Shown piece after piece: positions 44,822 to 53,411 of a DNA stretch of 64,000 nt. The notes under the pieces were generated by a model. It saw nothing but the letters and a program-made list of their open reading frames with translations. It was not told the DNA's origin and ran no database searches. The position numbers and the translations under genes were made by a program. The stretch's first letter is position 1. Each line of letters opens with the position of its first letter. Source of the DNA: Rhodoferax sp. (GTDB lineage: Bacteria; Pseudomonadota; Gammaproteobacteria; Burkholderiales; Burkholderiaceae_C); NCBI RefSeq assembly GCF_028714215.1, contig NZ_JAQTMS010000012.1, positions 35,007 through 99,006 on the forward strand, given 5' to 3'.

Positions 44822-45271
44822 ATGAATAGCAGGTTTTTGTCTTGGTGTTGTTGCACTTGGCTGCGCAATATAGGATGCCTAACAGCACTTTGCTGCTTCA
44901 GTTTGGCCTGGACGCAAACTGTGGACCCCCCCCCCGTACCAAAGGCTTGGCAAGGTTTGGGAATCAATCTCTGGCCCGCGCCGTCACCCTCTCTCGCTCT
45001 CTTGTTCGATGAGATTGTGTTACCCGGCACAGTGAAGATGCGCTTGGGCAGTGAGGTGCAGTTCACACAGAAATTGGTACTCTTTGCCTACCCGCCGGGA
45101 GCCCCAGAAGCTATGACTCAATTGGCCAGCTATTCCGTCACGGCGAAGACACCCGCGAAGATATCGTTCGACTATCAGGCCAGCCAAACTCGCAATGTCG
45201 TTTTATTGGCCCAGACCCCTGGCGGCTGGCTCAGGGTCGAACGCCAACTCAAGGTGGGGCACACACCGTGA
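44822..45271 (+). CDS. Small exported protein with a poly-C tract, between the exported protein and gspE
   Basis: The 149-residue protein begins with a Cys/Trp-rich signal sequence (CCCTWLRNIGCLTALCCFSL), with cleavage likely near WTQT. The mature part starts VDPPPVPKAWQGLGINLWP, and its strand-rich body (RLGSEVQFTQKLVLFAYPPG, SFDYQASQTRNVVLLAQTP) suggests a small beta domain. The VDPPPV segment is encoded through ten consecutive C (44926-44935), so slippage would truncate the protein. It ends 10 bp before gspE and probably shares its operon. It may be an accessory or pilotin-like factor of the system; no family is recognised. Confidence 0.65.
   Translation: MNSRFLSWCCCTWLRNIGCLTALCCFSLAWTQTVDPPPVPKAWQGLGINLWPAPSPSLALLFDEIVLPGTVKMRLGSEVQFTQKLVLFAYPPGAPEAMTQLASYSVTAKTPAKISFDYQASQTRNVVLLAQTPGGWLRVERQLKVGHTP
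44926..44935 (+). repeat. C10 homopolymer inside a coding region
   Basis: Ten consecutive C lie about 35 codons into the small exported protein gene. Homopolymers of this length are prone to slipped-strand errors, and gain or loss of one C would frameshift the gene and might also affect gspE just downstream. Confidence 0.9.
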
Positions 45272-45281
45272 TCGCAGCGCC

Positions 45282-47000
45282 ATGGTAAATCCGCATATAA
45301 CCGAGACCGTTGATTGCTTAATGGATGAGTGGGTGCAGCGCTGCCTTCAACAGCATGGGCTGCTCTCAGCCTCGGCCTTGCAGAGTGTGCTTCACATTCA
45401 GCAGACCAGCGCTCAGACCAGCTCTTTACTAAGCTTGCTGCTGCGCACCGGTGCCGTTGCGGAGCAGGGTGCTTTTGTCGCTTTGGCTCAATCTGCTGGC
45501 TTGCCCCTGATCAACCGCGAGGTATTCCGGGAATCGTTTGCGGAAAGTGTACAAGCGGCTCAGGCCATGGGCCTGAGCCCCACCTGGTGCAAAGACCAAC
45601 GCCTTGCGTTTCTGCCCAACGGTGAGAGTCACTGGCGGGTCTTGCTCGCTGGCGCACCTAGCCCGGTAGCGCGCGAGCTGTTGGCCCAATTGCGCATGCG
45701 GCATGGCAGTGTGCTTGAGTTCGCGCTGGTTGCGACAAGCGACTTTCTGGCCTGCCACGAGCAGTCTGCGCAGGCAGAGACTCAGTTTGGTGGCAGCCTG
45801 GACTTGCAGCACTTGAAGGAGCTGGCTGAAGAGGGGCCGGTGATCGAGCTGGTGAATTCCGTACTCTCCAGGGCGGTCAGCCTGCGCGCTTCCGATGTGC
45901 ACCTGGAACCAGCAGAAAAGGGTTTTGATGTTCGCCTGCGCGTGGATGGCAGTATGGTGGAACTGGAGCATTACACCAGCATCCCCTACGAGGCGGTGGT
46001 GTGCCGTGTCAAGATTTTGTCGGTGATGGACATCGCCGAACGCCGCCTGCCGCAGGACGGCCGCTTGGATGCCCGTGTCAACGGCATCAATTTTGACGTG
46101 CGGGTTTCGGTGATACCGACTGCGCGCGGCGAATCTGTCGTCTTGCGCCTGCTGCGCCAGGAGCGCATGCCTCAAAGTTTGCTTGACCTAGGCATGTCTG
46201 ACGCTGACGCGCACCTGCTGGAACGTTGGCTGCGCTTGCCGAATGGCCTGGTGCTGGTTACCGGCCCCACGGGTTCTGGCAAGAGCACCACGCTGTACAC
46301 CACGATTGATCTGCTCGGGCGACGCACCGACAAGATCGTCACTGTGGAAGACCCGGTTGAGTACAAGCTGAACGGCATCAGCCAGATTCAGGTGAACGCA
46401 GAAATCGGACTGGACTTTGCGCAGGCCTTGCGCTCCATCTTGCGGCACGACCCGGACGTGATCTTGGTCGGCGAAATTCGCGATGGGACGACCGCGCAGA
46501 TTGCCACCCAGGCGGCATTGACCGGACACTTGGTACTATCAACCCTGCATACGAACACGGCCGCTGGCGCCGTGACGCGATTGCTGGACATGGGGGTCGA
46601 TTCATTTTTGCTGGCCGACAGTCTGAAAGGTGTGATGGCACAGCGCCTGGTGCGACGCCTGTGCCCAAGCTGCGCCGCGCCACAAACTCCAATTCCCGAC
46701 GCAGTGTCGCAGCGCCTGCATCGCGCGGGTGTAACCCAACCCAAAGTGATGCAGGCAGCGGGCTGTCCGCGCTGCAATCAAACAGGCTTTCTGGGACGAA
46801 TCGGGATTTACGACTTGATCGCATTCGACAATGCGTTGGCCGCGCAGATCAAGCCGGGCATTACGGCACGCGACATTGAGCAGGCGTTTCACGCAAGCCA
46901 ACAAAGCATGGCCTGGGCGGATGGCTGGCGCAAAGTGGGGGCCGGGCTGACCACGGTGGAAGAGATCATCGGCAACACGACCGAGGTGGCGCTTGCGTAG
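45282..47000 (+). CDS. gspE: Type II secretion ATPase GspE
   Basis: GspE powers pseudopilus assembly at the cytoplasmic face. The start at 45282 gives MVNPHITETVDCLMDEWVQR and a 572-residue protein. The N-terminal domain binds the GspL-like protein. The ATPase domain has Walker A GPTGSGKSTTLYTTI, the Asp box, Walker B ILVGEIRDGTTAQIA and the His box TGHLVLSTLHTNTA. The two CXXC pairs of the metal-binding GspE subdomain are present (CPSCAAPQ and CPRCNQTGF). It is separated from the other gsp genes by the two exported-protein genes, and its 3' end overlaps wzm by 8 bp, linking it to the polysaccharide export operon. Confidence 0.94.
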   Translation: MVNPHITETVDCLMDEWVQRCLQQHGLLSASALQSVLHIQQTSAQTSSLLSLLLRTGAVAEQGAFVALAQSAGLPLINREVFRESFAESVQAAQAMGLSPTWCKDQRLAFLPNGESHWRVLLAGAPSPVARELLAQLRMRHGSVLEFALVATSDFLACHEQSAQAETQFGGSLDLQHLKELAEEGPVIELVNSVLSRAVSLRASDVHLEPAEKGFDVRLRVDGSMVELEHYTSIPYEAVVCRVKILSVMDIAERRLPQDGRLDARVNGINFDVRVSVIPTARGESVVLRLLRQERMPQSLLDLGMSDADAHLLERWLRLPNGLVLVTGPTGSGKSTTLYTTIDLLGRRTDKIVTVEDPVEYKLNGISQIQVNAEIGLDFAQALRSILRHDPDVILVGEIRDGTTAQIATQAALTGHLVLSTLHTNTAAGAVTRLLDMGVDSFLLADSLKGVMAQRLVRRLCPSCAAPQTPIPDAVSQRLHRAGVTQPKVMQAAGCPRCNQTGFLGRIGIYDLIAFDNALAAQIKPGITARDIEQAFHASQQSMAWADGWRKVGAGLTTVEEIIGNTTEVALA

Positions 47001-47811
47001 AGCTGCGGCGGGCGGGCCGCTGCTGGCTTTTGTGCGTCTGGCGACGAGTCAGCGCGCACTGATCGGCACCATGGTGCGGCGCGAAATTGCCAGTCGCTAC
47101 CAGGGCACCGCGGTAGGCTGGGTGTGGGCGGTGGTGCAGCCACTGGTGACCCTGACGGTTTACACAGTGGTTTTTGGCCTGATCCTGAAAGTGCGCTGGA
47201 CACAGGGCGGTGGCCCGTTTGAATTTGCGCTGGTGTTGTTTGCCGGGTTGATGGTGTTCGGTTTTGTCGCCGACGCCCTGACACGCGCGCCGTTGGCTGT
47301 CGCGGCGTATCCGAACTACGTGAAGAAGGTGGCCTTCCCGCTACAGGTGCTGGTCTGGCAACTGGTGGGAGCCGCGGCATTTCAGTTACTGGTGAACTTG
47401 GCGATGTGGCTGATTTTCTATGTTCTGCTGACGCATCAGGCGCATTGGTCATGGCTTTGGCTGCCCTTGCTGGCGCTTCCCTTGGTGCTGCTGGTGACGG
47501 GGCTCAGTCTGGCGCTGTCTGCAACTGGCGTCTTTGTGCGTGACTTGGCGCAGGCCATGGGCCCGGTGATGATGATTGTGTTGTACCTGTGTCCGGTTTT
47601 CTACAGCACCAGCATGGTCCCATCAGAACTAGCCGATCTGATGCGACTGAACCCCCTGGCACCCATCATCGAGCAATGGCGCGCCAGTTTGTTCGGCCAA
47701 GCCATGAATTGGCTCGATGTCGGCCTCTTCAGTATGTACGCCATGCTGGCGATGGCGTTTGGCGCGTGGTTGTTTGAACGCACCCGCCCTGGATTCGCAG
47801 ACGTGCTCTGA
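46993..47811 (+). CDS. wzm: Polysaccharide ABC transporter permease (Wzm-type)
   Basis: The 272-residue protein has six hydrophobic segments of the ABC-2 polysaccharide exporter permease family, with the cytoplasmic interface REIASRYQGTAVGWVWAVVQ and the late VLYLCPVFYSTSMVP. The only early start is a TTG at 46993 overlapping gspE by 8 bp; a later start is possible. It works with the ATPase encoded next to export an undecaprenyl-linked O-polysaccharide or capsule. Confidence 0.9.
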   Translation: MRRAAAGGPLLAFVRLATSQRALIGTMVRREIASRYQGTAVGWVWAVVQPLVTLTVYTVVFGLILKVRWTQGGGPFEFALVLFAGLMVFGFVADALTRAPLAVAAYPNYVKKVAFPLQVLVWQLVGAAAFQLLVNLAMWLIFYVLLTHQAHWSWLWLPLLALPLVLLVTGLSLALSATGVFVRDLAQAMGPVMMIVLYLCPVFYSTSMVPSELADLMRLNPLAPIIEQWRASLFGQAMNWLDVGLFSMYAMLAMAFGAWLFERTRPGFADVL

Positions 47812-47830
47812 ACGGCTTGTGGCGGCGATC

Positions 47831-49195
47831 ATGCATTCTATTGAATCGGACACGCACCGACCCCGGGTACGGGTGCAAAACCTATCGAAGACCTATTCCA
47901 CCGCGGTCCACCCCGGCTGGCGCTTTTGGGATTTGATTCTGAACCGCGCCAGCAAAGGTGAGCAGTTTGTTGCGCTCAGGAACGTCAGTCTGGAGCTGCC
48001 ACCAGCGCACACACTGGGCTTGGTGGGACGCAATGGCTCAGGCAAGTCCACCCTGCTACAGATCCTGTGCGGCACCTTGACTCCCAGTTCGGGCCAAGTC
48101 CGTGTGGAGGGAAAGATTGCCGCGTTACTGGAGCTGGGCAGCGGCTTCAATCCAGAGTTCACAGGACGCGACAACGTTTTTCTGAACGGCAGCTTGCTGG
48201 GCATGACACGACGCGAGATTGAACTGGCGTTTGACAGCATTTGCGCCTTCGCTGAGATCGGTCACTACATTGACCAGCCTGTCAAGACTTATTCCAGCGG
48301 CATGTTTGTCCGATTGGCGTTTGCCGTTGTCATTCATACCAAGCCCGACCTGTTGGTCGTTGATGAAGCGCTGGCAGTTGGTGACGCGCGCTTTCAGGCC
48401 AAGTGCCTGAATGCGATCAGACAGCTCAAGGCCGGCGGTGTTGCGATTGTGCTGGTGACCCACGACGTCGCGATGGTGCGCCAGATCTGTGATTCGGCGG
48501 TGTGGCTCCACGAGGGCGCGGTGATGATGCAGGGCGACGTGAACCAGGTCACTTCGGCCTACACGCAGCACTTGTTTTCCGGTGAAGAATCAAGCGCCGA
48601 AAGATCAAGTGCGGTGCCAGCTTTGCTTGGCGATGGCCCACCAGACGCAGCATCCCCCCATCCGGATTTCGATCAGGTACCGGTGACTGCGTGGCAGCCC
48701 AACTTGCCACCGCTGAGTCGCTGGGGCTCAATGTCTGGCGCGCTGACTGGTTGTTTGATCCGTGGCAGCGCGGGGTTTCCCATTCAAACATGGCAGGGCT
48801 GTGAGACGGTTGCCATCAGCGTGCGTTTTCGACTGACACGGCCGGTGCCACTGGAGACGCTGTCGGTAGCACTGGCGATCAAGGACGTGCGCGGTCATGA
48901 TCTCTTGGTGCTGAGCTCCTGGGATCGGGGTTGGCGGTTTTCAGGGCTGTTGGTGGGGCAAGAAGAAATCGTGACTTTCAGCTTTGCCAACCCGTTGAAT
49001 GCGGGAAAATACACACTGGTCACAGCGCTGGAAGACCGCCAGCAAACGACGCCACACTACTATGACTTCATTGAGGGCGCACAGTTTGTAGAAGTGCAGC
49101 ATGAATCAGCTTACATGGGCCTGATGGTGATACCTGCCGAGGTGGATGGCAAATCACTGGTTCGGAAGCAATACACAGAACAGGGTATGAGATGA
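47831..49195 (+). CDS. wzt: Polysaccharide ABC transporter ATPase with C-terminal carbohydrate-binding domain (Wzt-type)
   Basis: The 454-residue protein has Walker A GLVGRNGSGKST, an ABC-type signature (KTYSSGMFVRLAFAV), Walker B LLVVDEALAVGD and the switch histidine in LVTHDVAMV. After about residue 265 it continues into a beta-rich C-terminal domain (VAISVRFRLTRPVPLETLSV) of the Wzt-C type, which in E. coli O8/O9a recognises the terminal modification of the finished chain. A linker rich in Ser/Ala joins the two. It overlaps the next, methyltransferase-bearing gene by ATGA. Confidence 0.93.
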   Translation: MHSIESDTHRPRVRVQNLSKTYSTAVHPGWRFWDLILNRASKGEQFVALRNVSLELPPAHTLGLVGRNGSGKSTLLQILCGTLTPSSGQVRVEGKIAALLELGSGFNPEFTGRDNVFLNGSLLGMTRREIELAFDSICAFAEIGHYIDQPVKTYSSGMFVRLAFAVVIHTKPDLLVVDEALAVGDARFQAKCLNAIRQLKAGGVAIVLVTHDVAMVRQICDSAVWLHEGAVMMQGDVNQVTSAYTQHLFSGEESSAERSSAVPALLGDGPPDAASPHPDFDQVPVTAWQPNLPPLSRWGSMSGALTGCLIRGSAGFPIQTWQGCETVAISVRFRLTRPVPLETLSVALAIKDVRGHDLLVLSSWDRGWRFSGLLVGQEEIVTFSFANPLNAGKYTLVTALEDRQQTTPHYYDFIEGAQFVEVQHESAYMGLMVIPAEVDGKSLVRKQYTEQGMR

Positions 49196-52100
49196 CGGAT
49201 CAGCCGCAGGTCAATTCGCCGCTTTGGTGGGAGTACTACTTCAAGAGCGAGTGGGAAGCGCATGGCGGGCGGGCGCAAACACGTGCCTTCAGCCAAGCGG
49301 CCGTCGACGGGCTCGCCGTGGAAGAGTCCTACTGGCTGGCACAAGTCGGACGCACGATGTGCGATTGGGGTTGCGCCATGGGTGATGGCGTGGCCCTGCT
49401 GGCGCAGGCGTTCCCGAGAGCCGAGGTCTGTGGCCTGGATGCGGCGCAAACGGCCATCCTGGCGGCCCGCGTGCTCTACCCGGCCCTGCGCTTTGGCTCA
49501 GTTTGGGATGAGCTGGTTGCCGAGTCGGACAAGTTCGATGCCCTGCTGTGCAGCAACTGCCTGGAACACTTTGACGATCCCAGAAGCGTGGTTGCAGAAC
49601 ACCTGCAACACGTTAGAGACGTTTATGTGGTGCTGGTGCCTTACCGCGAAACACCTTTGTCAGAAACTCATAGGCGCAGTTGGGACGAACACACTCTGCC
49701 TGAAGCGGTAGGCGAATTTGTGCGGCTTTATTGGAAGCTGGTTCCGATTGACCCGACAATCTGGCCAGCGGGCGAGCAATTGCTCATGGTCTACGGATCC
49801 AAGGCGTACCGAAGCCAGCGCCAAGCGCTGTCTGCGACGGCACAGGAAAAGGCGAAGTGGGACGCGATCTACGCTGACATGCCGTTGATCGACATCAGTC
49901 GGGATGATGTGGTGACCGCTTTCAACGAGGAGTTACTGGACATCTTGACACCCCTCTTGGACAGAGGAAGCAAAGTCCTTGAAGCAGGTTGCGGCGGAGG
50001 TGCACAGAGCCTGACGCTGGCGCAGCGCGGCGGGTATGAAGTGAGTTTGTTGGATTTTTCACCGAACGCGCTGGACTACGCGCGCCGTCTGTTTGCACAA
50101 CACGGAGAGAGGGTTCGCACCATCGAAGCCGATGCCTTTGCAGTTGGCCCAGCAGAATATGACTTGGTATTCAATGCGGGCGTGCTTGAGCATTACAGCT
50201 TCGACGAGCAGGTGCGCTTTCTCAAAGGTATGGCGAGCCGCTCGAAGCGCTACGTGATGGTTCTGATTCCCAACCGAGCCTGCTACTGGTACTGGGTCTG
50301 GCGTATGCAGAAGGCATCCAGCGGCCAATGGCCGTATGGCAAAGAAGTGCCGCTAGTGGACATGCAGGCCATATTTGAAGCAGCTGGGCTGTGTTATCTG
50401 GGTCAATCATTCCTAGGTCGGCGCTGGAGTCAGTCGTTCGTGGAAGGACTAGAAGGCTTGTCCGACGAGTTGCGGGCCCTGATTTTGCAAGCACAGCGCA
50501 GTTCGATACTGCCTTCCCCCACGGAAGGCTATCTGGTGGCGGCGCTGGGCGCGGTAACTGCAACGGAACATTTGCCTCCGACAAATATTTGGTCGAGGGC
50601 TGGAGTGACCGAACTGAGGGTTCAAGCAGATCAAACAGCCTTGCTGGCTGACTCCATCGCCAATGTAATCAGTGCCAGTGCCGAGCTCCGGCGATCGAAT
50701 CTAGAGGTAGCTCTGGTTCGCCGTGAAAGTGCCGAGCAAAGGGCTCTCTGGCAGCAGAACATGGTGCTACTGGAGGCTGCCTTGGGTGACGCCAAACAGC
50801 GAGAAGCGTCAGCCCGCGTTGAAGCAGAGCGCGCAGTGGCACAAGCACATGAGCGCAGTTTTGAAGCACAACAGGCTGCCCTACTGGCAGTACAAGAGGC
50901 GCACCAGAGGGCTCACGCGGTCCAGATAGAGGCCCTGCGCCAAATCGAATCGGTGCGGCACGATGAGGCTGCGAAAGCCCAGCTGGCAACCGACCGCATG
51001 AAGGTGGAACTCGACGCGGCTTTGGCGCAAGTCCAGGCCCAAACTCAGGAAGCCCAGACGGAATATGCCCGCCGGATAGAGATGAACCGCGTGCTGGCGC
51101 AGATGCGCAGTAGTCTTTCGTGGCGCATAACCAAACCCATGCGCCTGATCATGCGCGTGCTGCGTCACGGCTGGTTGCCACAAGACAAGGCGCGGCTGCG
51201 GCAGATCGCTAGAGCTGTATTTCACAAAATGCCGGTGCCAGTGTCGGTTCGCCATGCATTGCGCAATACGACGGTGTCGTGGCTGGGCACCCATTCACGC
51301 TCGGCTGCGCCGTCCCAGGCACCTGCCGTAACAAACACGTCTAATGAACAAGGCTGGTTCGTAGCCCACCCCACCGAAGGGCTACCCGATTATTTTTTCT
51401 GGGGGGTCATTGACTGGCATTTGCGTTACCAGCGGCCGCAGCACCTAGCTAAAGGCCTTACCGAGCACGGGCGGCGTGTATTTTATATTTCATCGGAGTT
51501 GCGCAAGGGTGAAGAGCCTAGCTTTGACTTGGAACCGCTTGATGCTTCGGGGCGTTTGTTGCAGGTATTCCTGCGGGTCAGAAAACCAATTTCAATCTAC
51601 AGCCAGTTGCCAAGCGCGGAAATGCTAGTCGATCTCAGACTGAGCGTTGGAGCGTTAATGCGCCACATACAAACGGCAAACACCATTCAGGTAGTGCAAC
51701 ACCCCTTCTGGACCGAAGTCGCGACTGTGATTCCAAACAGCCGTTGCGCCTACGATTGCATGGACCACCATGCCGGCTTTGACAACACCGCGCCCACCAT
51801 GGTGGACGCGGAGCAGTTGCTGATCCGGCGCTGCGATGACGTGACTGTGACCTCCCAGTGGTTACTGGATGAAGTTGCCAAGTACCGGCGCCCAACCCAC
51901 CTTGTACGTAATGGCTGCGAGTACGATCACTTTGCGATCAAACCGGCGATTGTTTACGCCGATCCACGCGGGCGCAAGATCATCGGCTATTACGGGGCGA
52001 TCGCGCCGTGGCTGGATTTGACGCTGCTGCGCTGCGTGGCGCTGGCGAACCCTGACGCGGTCATTCTCATGATTGGTGCAGACACCACTGAAGCACAGAG

Positions 52101-53244
52101 TCAACTGGCGGATGTACCCAACATCGAATGGGTCGGAGAGATTTCTTATGCGCAGTTGCCCTACTATGCGCATTCCTTTGACGTCGCGTTACTGCCCTTC
52201 AAGGTCATGCCGCTGACCCTCGCCACCAACCCGGTCAAGGTCTATGAGTACCTCAGTATGGGGCTGGAGGTCGTTTGCATAGAGTTGCCGGAAACACTGG
52301 CTTTTACCCAGGTCGCACAGGTAGCAGCCACCTCTGAGGCCTTTGTGGCCGCAGTCAGCGCTGCGCTGAATGCCACTATCGATCCGATCAAAATCCGCGC
52401 GCGACAGGACTTTGCCCTGTCCAATACATGGGACTGTCGCGTCGAGCAATTGCTCGGCATCTTCGAGCCGCCTGCGTTGGAGCGCAAACCGCAAATCAGC
52501 GTCGTCGTCGTGACGTATAACAACATCGACTTGACACGTGCCTGCCTGGCCAGTCTTGAGTCGAATTCACCGCTAGAGGCCCTTGAAATAATTGTTGTCG
52601 ACAACGCATCAGGCGACGGCACACCGGCCATGCTACAGGAGTGGCAAGCACAAGGGCGTTGGCGCAGGCTCATCTTGAATGCAGAAAACAGGGGGTTTGC
52701 GGCAGCGAATAACCAGGGCCTGAGTCTCAGCACTGGGGATTATCTTTGCCTGTTGAATAACGATACCTACACCACTTCTGGTTGGGCAAGTACGCTGAAA
52801 CGCTTCTTGCAACAACACCCCGATGTAGGTTTGGCAGGACCTGTCACAAACAACATTGGGAATGAAGCCCGCATTGACATCGAATACGCAGACATGGCAG
52901 AAATGGCACAGCAAGCCTTTCAGTACACGACGCGTCATATTGGGCAACTACTGGACCTGAAGGCGGCGGCATTCTTCTGTGTCATGCTGACTCGCAGCAC
53001 GTTTGAGAAGGTGGGAAATCTGGATGAGGTATATGGCTTGGGATTCTTTGAGGATGACGATTACTGCATGCGCATCAGAAAGGCGGGGTTGCGGGTAGTG
53101 TGCGTCGAGGACGTCTTCGTGCATCACCATCTTTCGGCTTCTTTTGACAAGTTACCGTCAAAGGCGCGCCAGGATCTGATGGCAAAGAACAAGGCCTTGT
53201 ACGAGTCAAAGTGGGGTAAGTGGGAACCTCATGCGTATAGATAA
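49192..53244 (+). CDS. Giant methyltransferase-coiled coil-glycosyltransferase protein
   Basis: This 1350-residue chain joins five parts. A SAM methyltransferase domain has its glycine-rich loop WGCAMGDGVALLAQ near residue 63. A second one has VLEAGCGGGAQSLTLAQ near residue 265. An Ala/Glu/Gln-rich coiled coil spans about residues 480-640 and ends in SLSWRITKPMRLIMRVL. A GT-B-like domain (WHLRYQRPQHLAKGLTEHGR near residue 740) covers about 720-1080. A C-terminal GT-A family 2 domain begins at ISVVVVTYNN near 1101, with VDNASGDGT, LLNNDTY and EDDDYCMRI. It overlaps wzt by 4 bp. By analogy with WbdD of E. coli O9a it may methyl-cap and measure the chain that Wzt recognises. Confidence 0.88.
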   Translation: MTDQPQVNSPLWWEYYFKSEWEAHGGRAQTRAFSQAAVDGLAVEESYWLAQVGRTMCDWGCAMGDGVALLAQAFPRAEVCGLDAAQTAILAARVLYPALRFGSVWDELVAESDKFDALLCSNCLEHFDDPRSVVAEHLQHVRDVYVVLVPYRETPLSETHRRSWDEHTLPEAVGEFVRLYWKLVPIDPTIWPAGEQLLMVYGSKAYRSQRQALSATAQEKAKWDAIYADMPLIDISRDDVVTAFNEELLDILTPLLDRGSKVLEAGCGGGAQSLTLAQRGGYEVSLLDFSPNALDYARRLFAQHGERVRTIEADAFAVGPAEYDLVFNAGVLEHYSFDEQVRFLKGMASRSKRYVMVLIPNRACYWYWVWRMQKASSGQWPYGKEVPLVDMQAIFEAAGLCYLGQSFLGRRWSQSFVEGLEGLSDELRALILQAQRSSILPSPTEGYLVAALGAVTATEHLPPTNIWSRAGVTELRVQADQTALLADSIANVISASAELRRSNLEVALVRRESAEQRALWQQNMVLLEAALGDAKQREASARVEAERAVAQAHERSFEAQQAALLAVQEAHQRAHAVQIEALRQIESVRHDEAAKAQLATDRMKVELDAALAQVQAQTQEAQTEYARRIEMNRVLAQMRSSLSWRITKPMRLIMRVLRHGWLPQDKARLRQIARAVFHKMPVPVSVRHALRNTTVSWLGTHSRSAAPSQAPAVTNTSNEQGWFVAHPTEGLPDYFFWGVIDWHLRYQRPQHLAKGLTEHGRRVFYISSELRKGEEPSFDLEPLDASGRLLQVFLRVRKPISIYSQLPSAEMLVDLRLSVGALMRHIQTANTIQVVQHPFWTEVATVIPNSRCAYDCMDHHAGFDNTAPTMVDAEQLLIRRCDDVTVTSQWLLDEVAKYRRPTHLVRNGCEYDHFAIKPAIVYADPRGRKIIGYYGAIAPWLDLTLLRCVALANPDAVILMIGADTTEAQSQLADVPNIEWVGEISYAQLPYYAHSFDVALLPFKVMPLTLATNPVKVYEYLSMGLEVVCIELPETLAFTQVAQVAATSEAFVAAVSAALNATIDPIKIRARQDFALSNTWDCRVEQLLGIFEPPALERKPQISVVVVTYNNIDLTRACLASLESNSPLEALEIIVVDNASGDGTPAMLQEWQAQGRWRRLILNAENRGFAAANNQGLSLSTGDYLCLLNNDTYTTSGWASTLKRFLQQHPDVGLAGPVTNNIGNEARIDIEYADMAEMAQQAFQYTTRHIGQLLDLKAAAFFCVMLTRSTFEKVGNLDEVYGLGFFEDDDYCMRIRKAGLRVVCVEDVFVHHHLSASFDKLPSKARQDLMAKNKALYESKWGKWEPHAYR

Positions 53245-53411
53245 CCCGCGTGACATCACATGACTTACTTCCTCGACCCTGACTCGACCTACCTCGTGAA
53301 TATGCCAGCGGGTCATCCACTGACAAATCGATGGATGGCACCGGCACACATGGGCGCTGACCGCCGAGTTCAATGCGCGCGACTTCCAGCACGTTAGTCA
53401 GATTGAATGAC

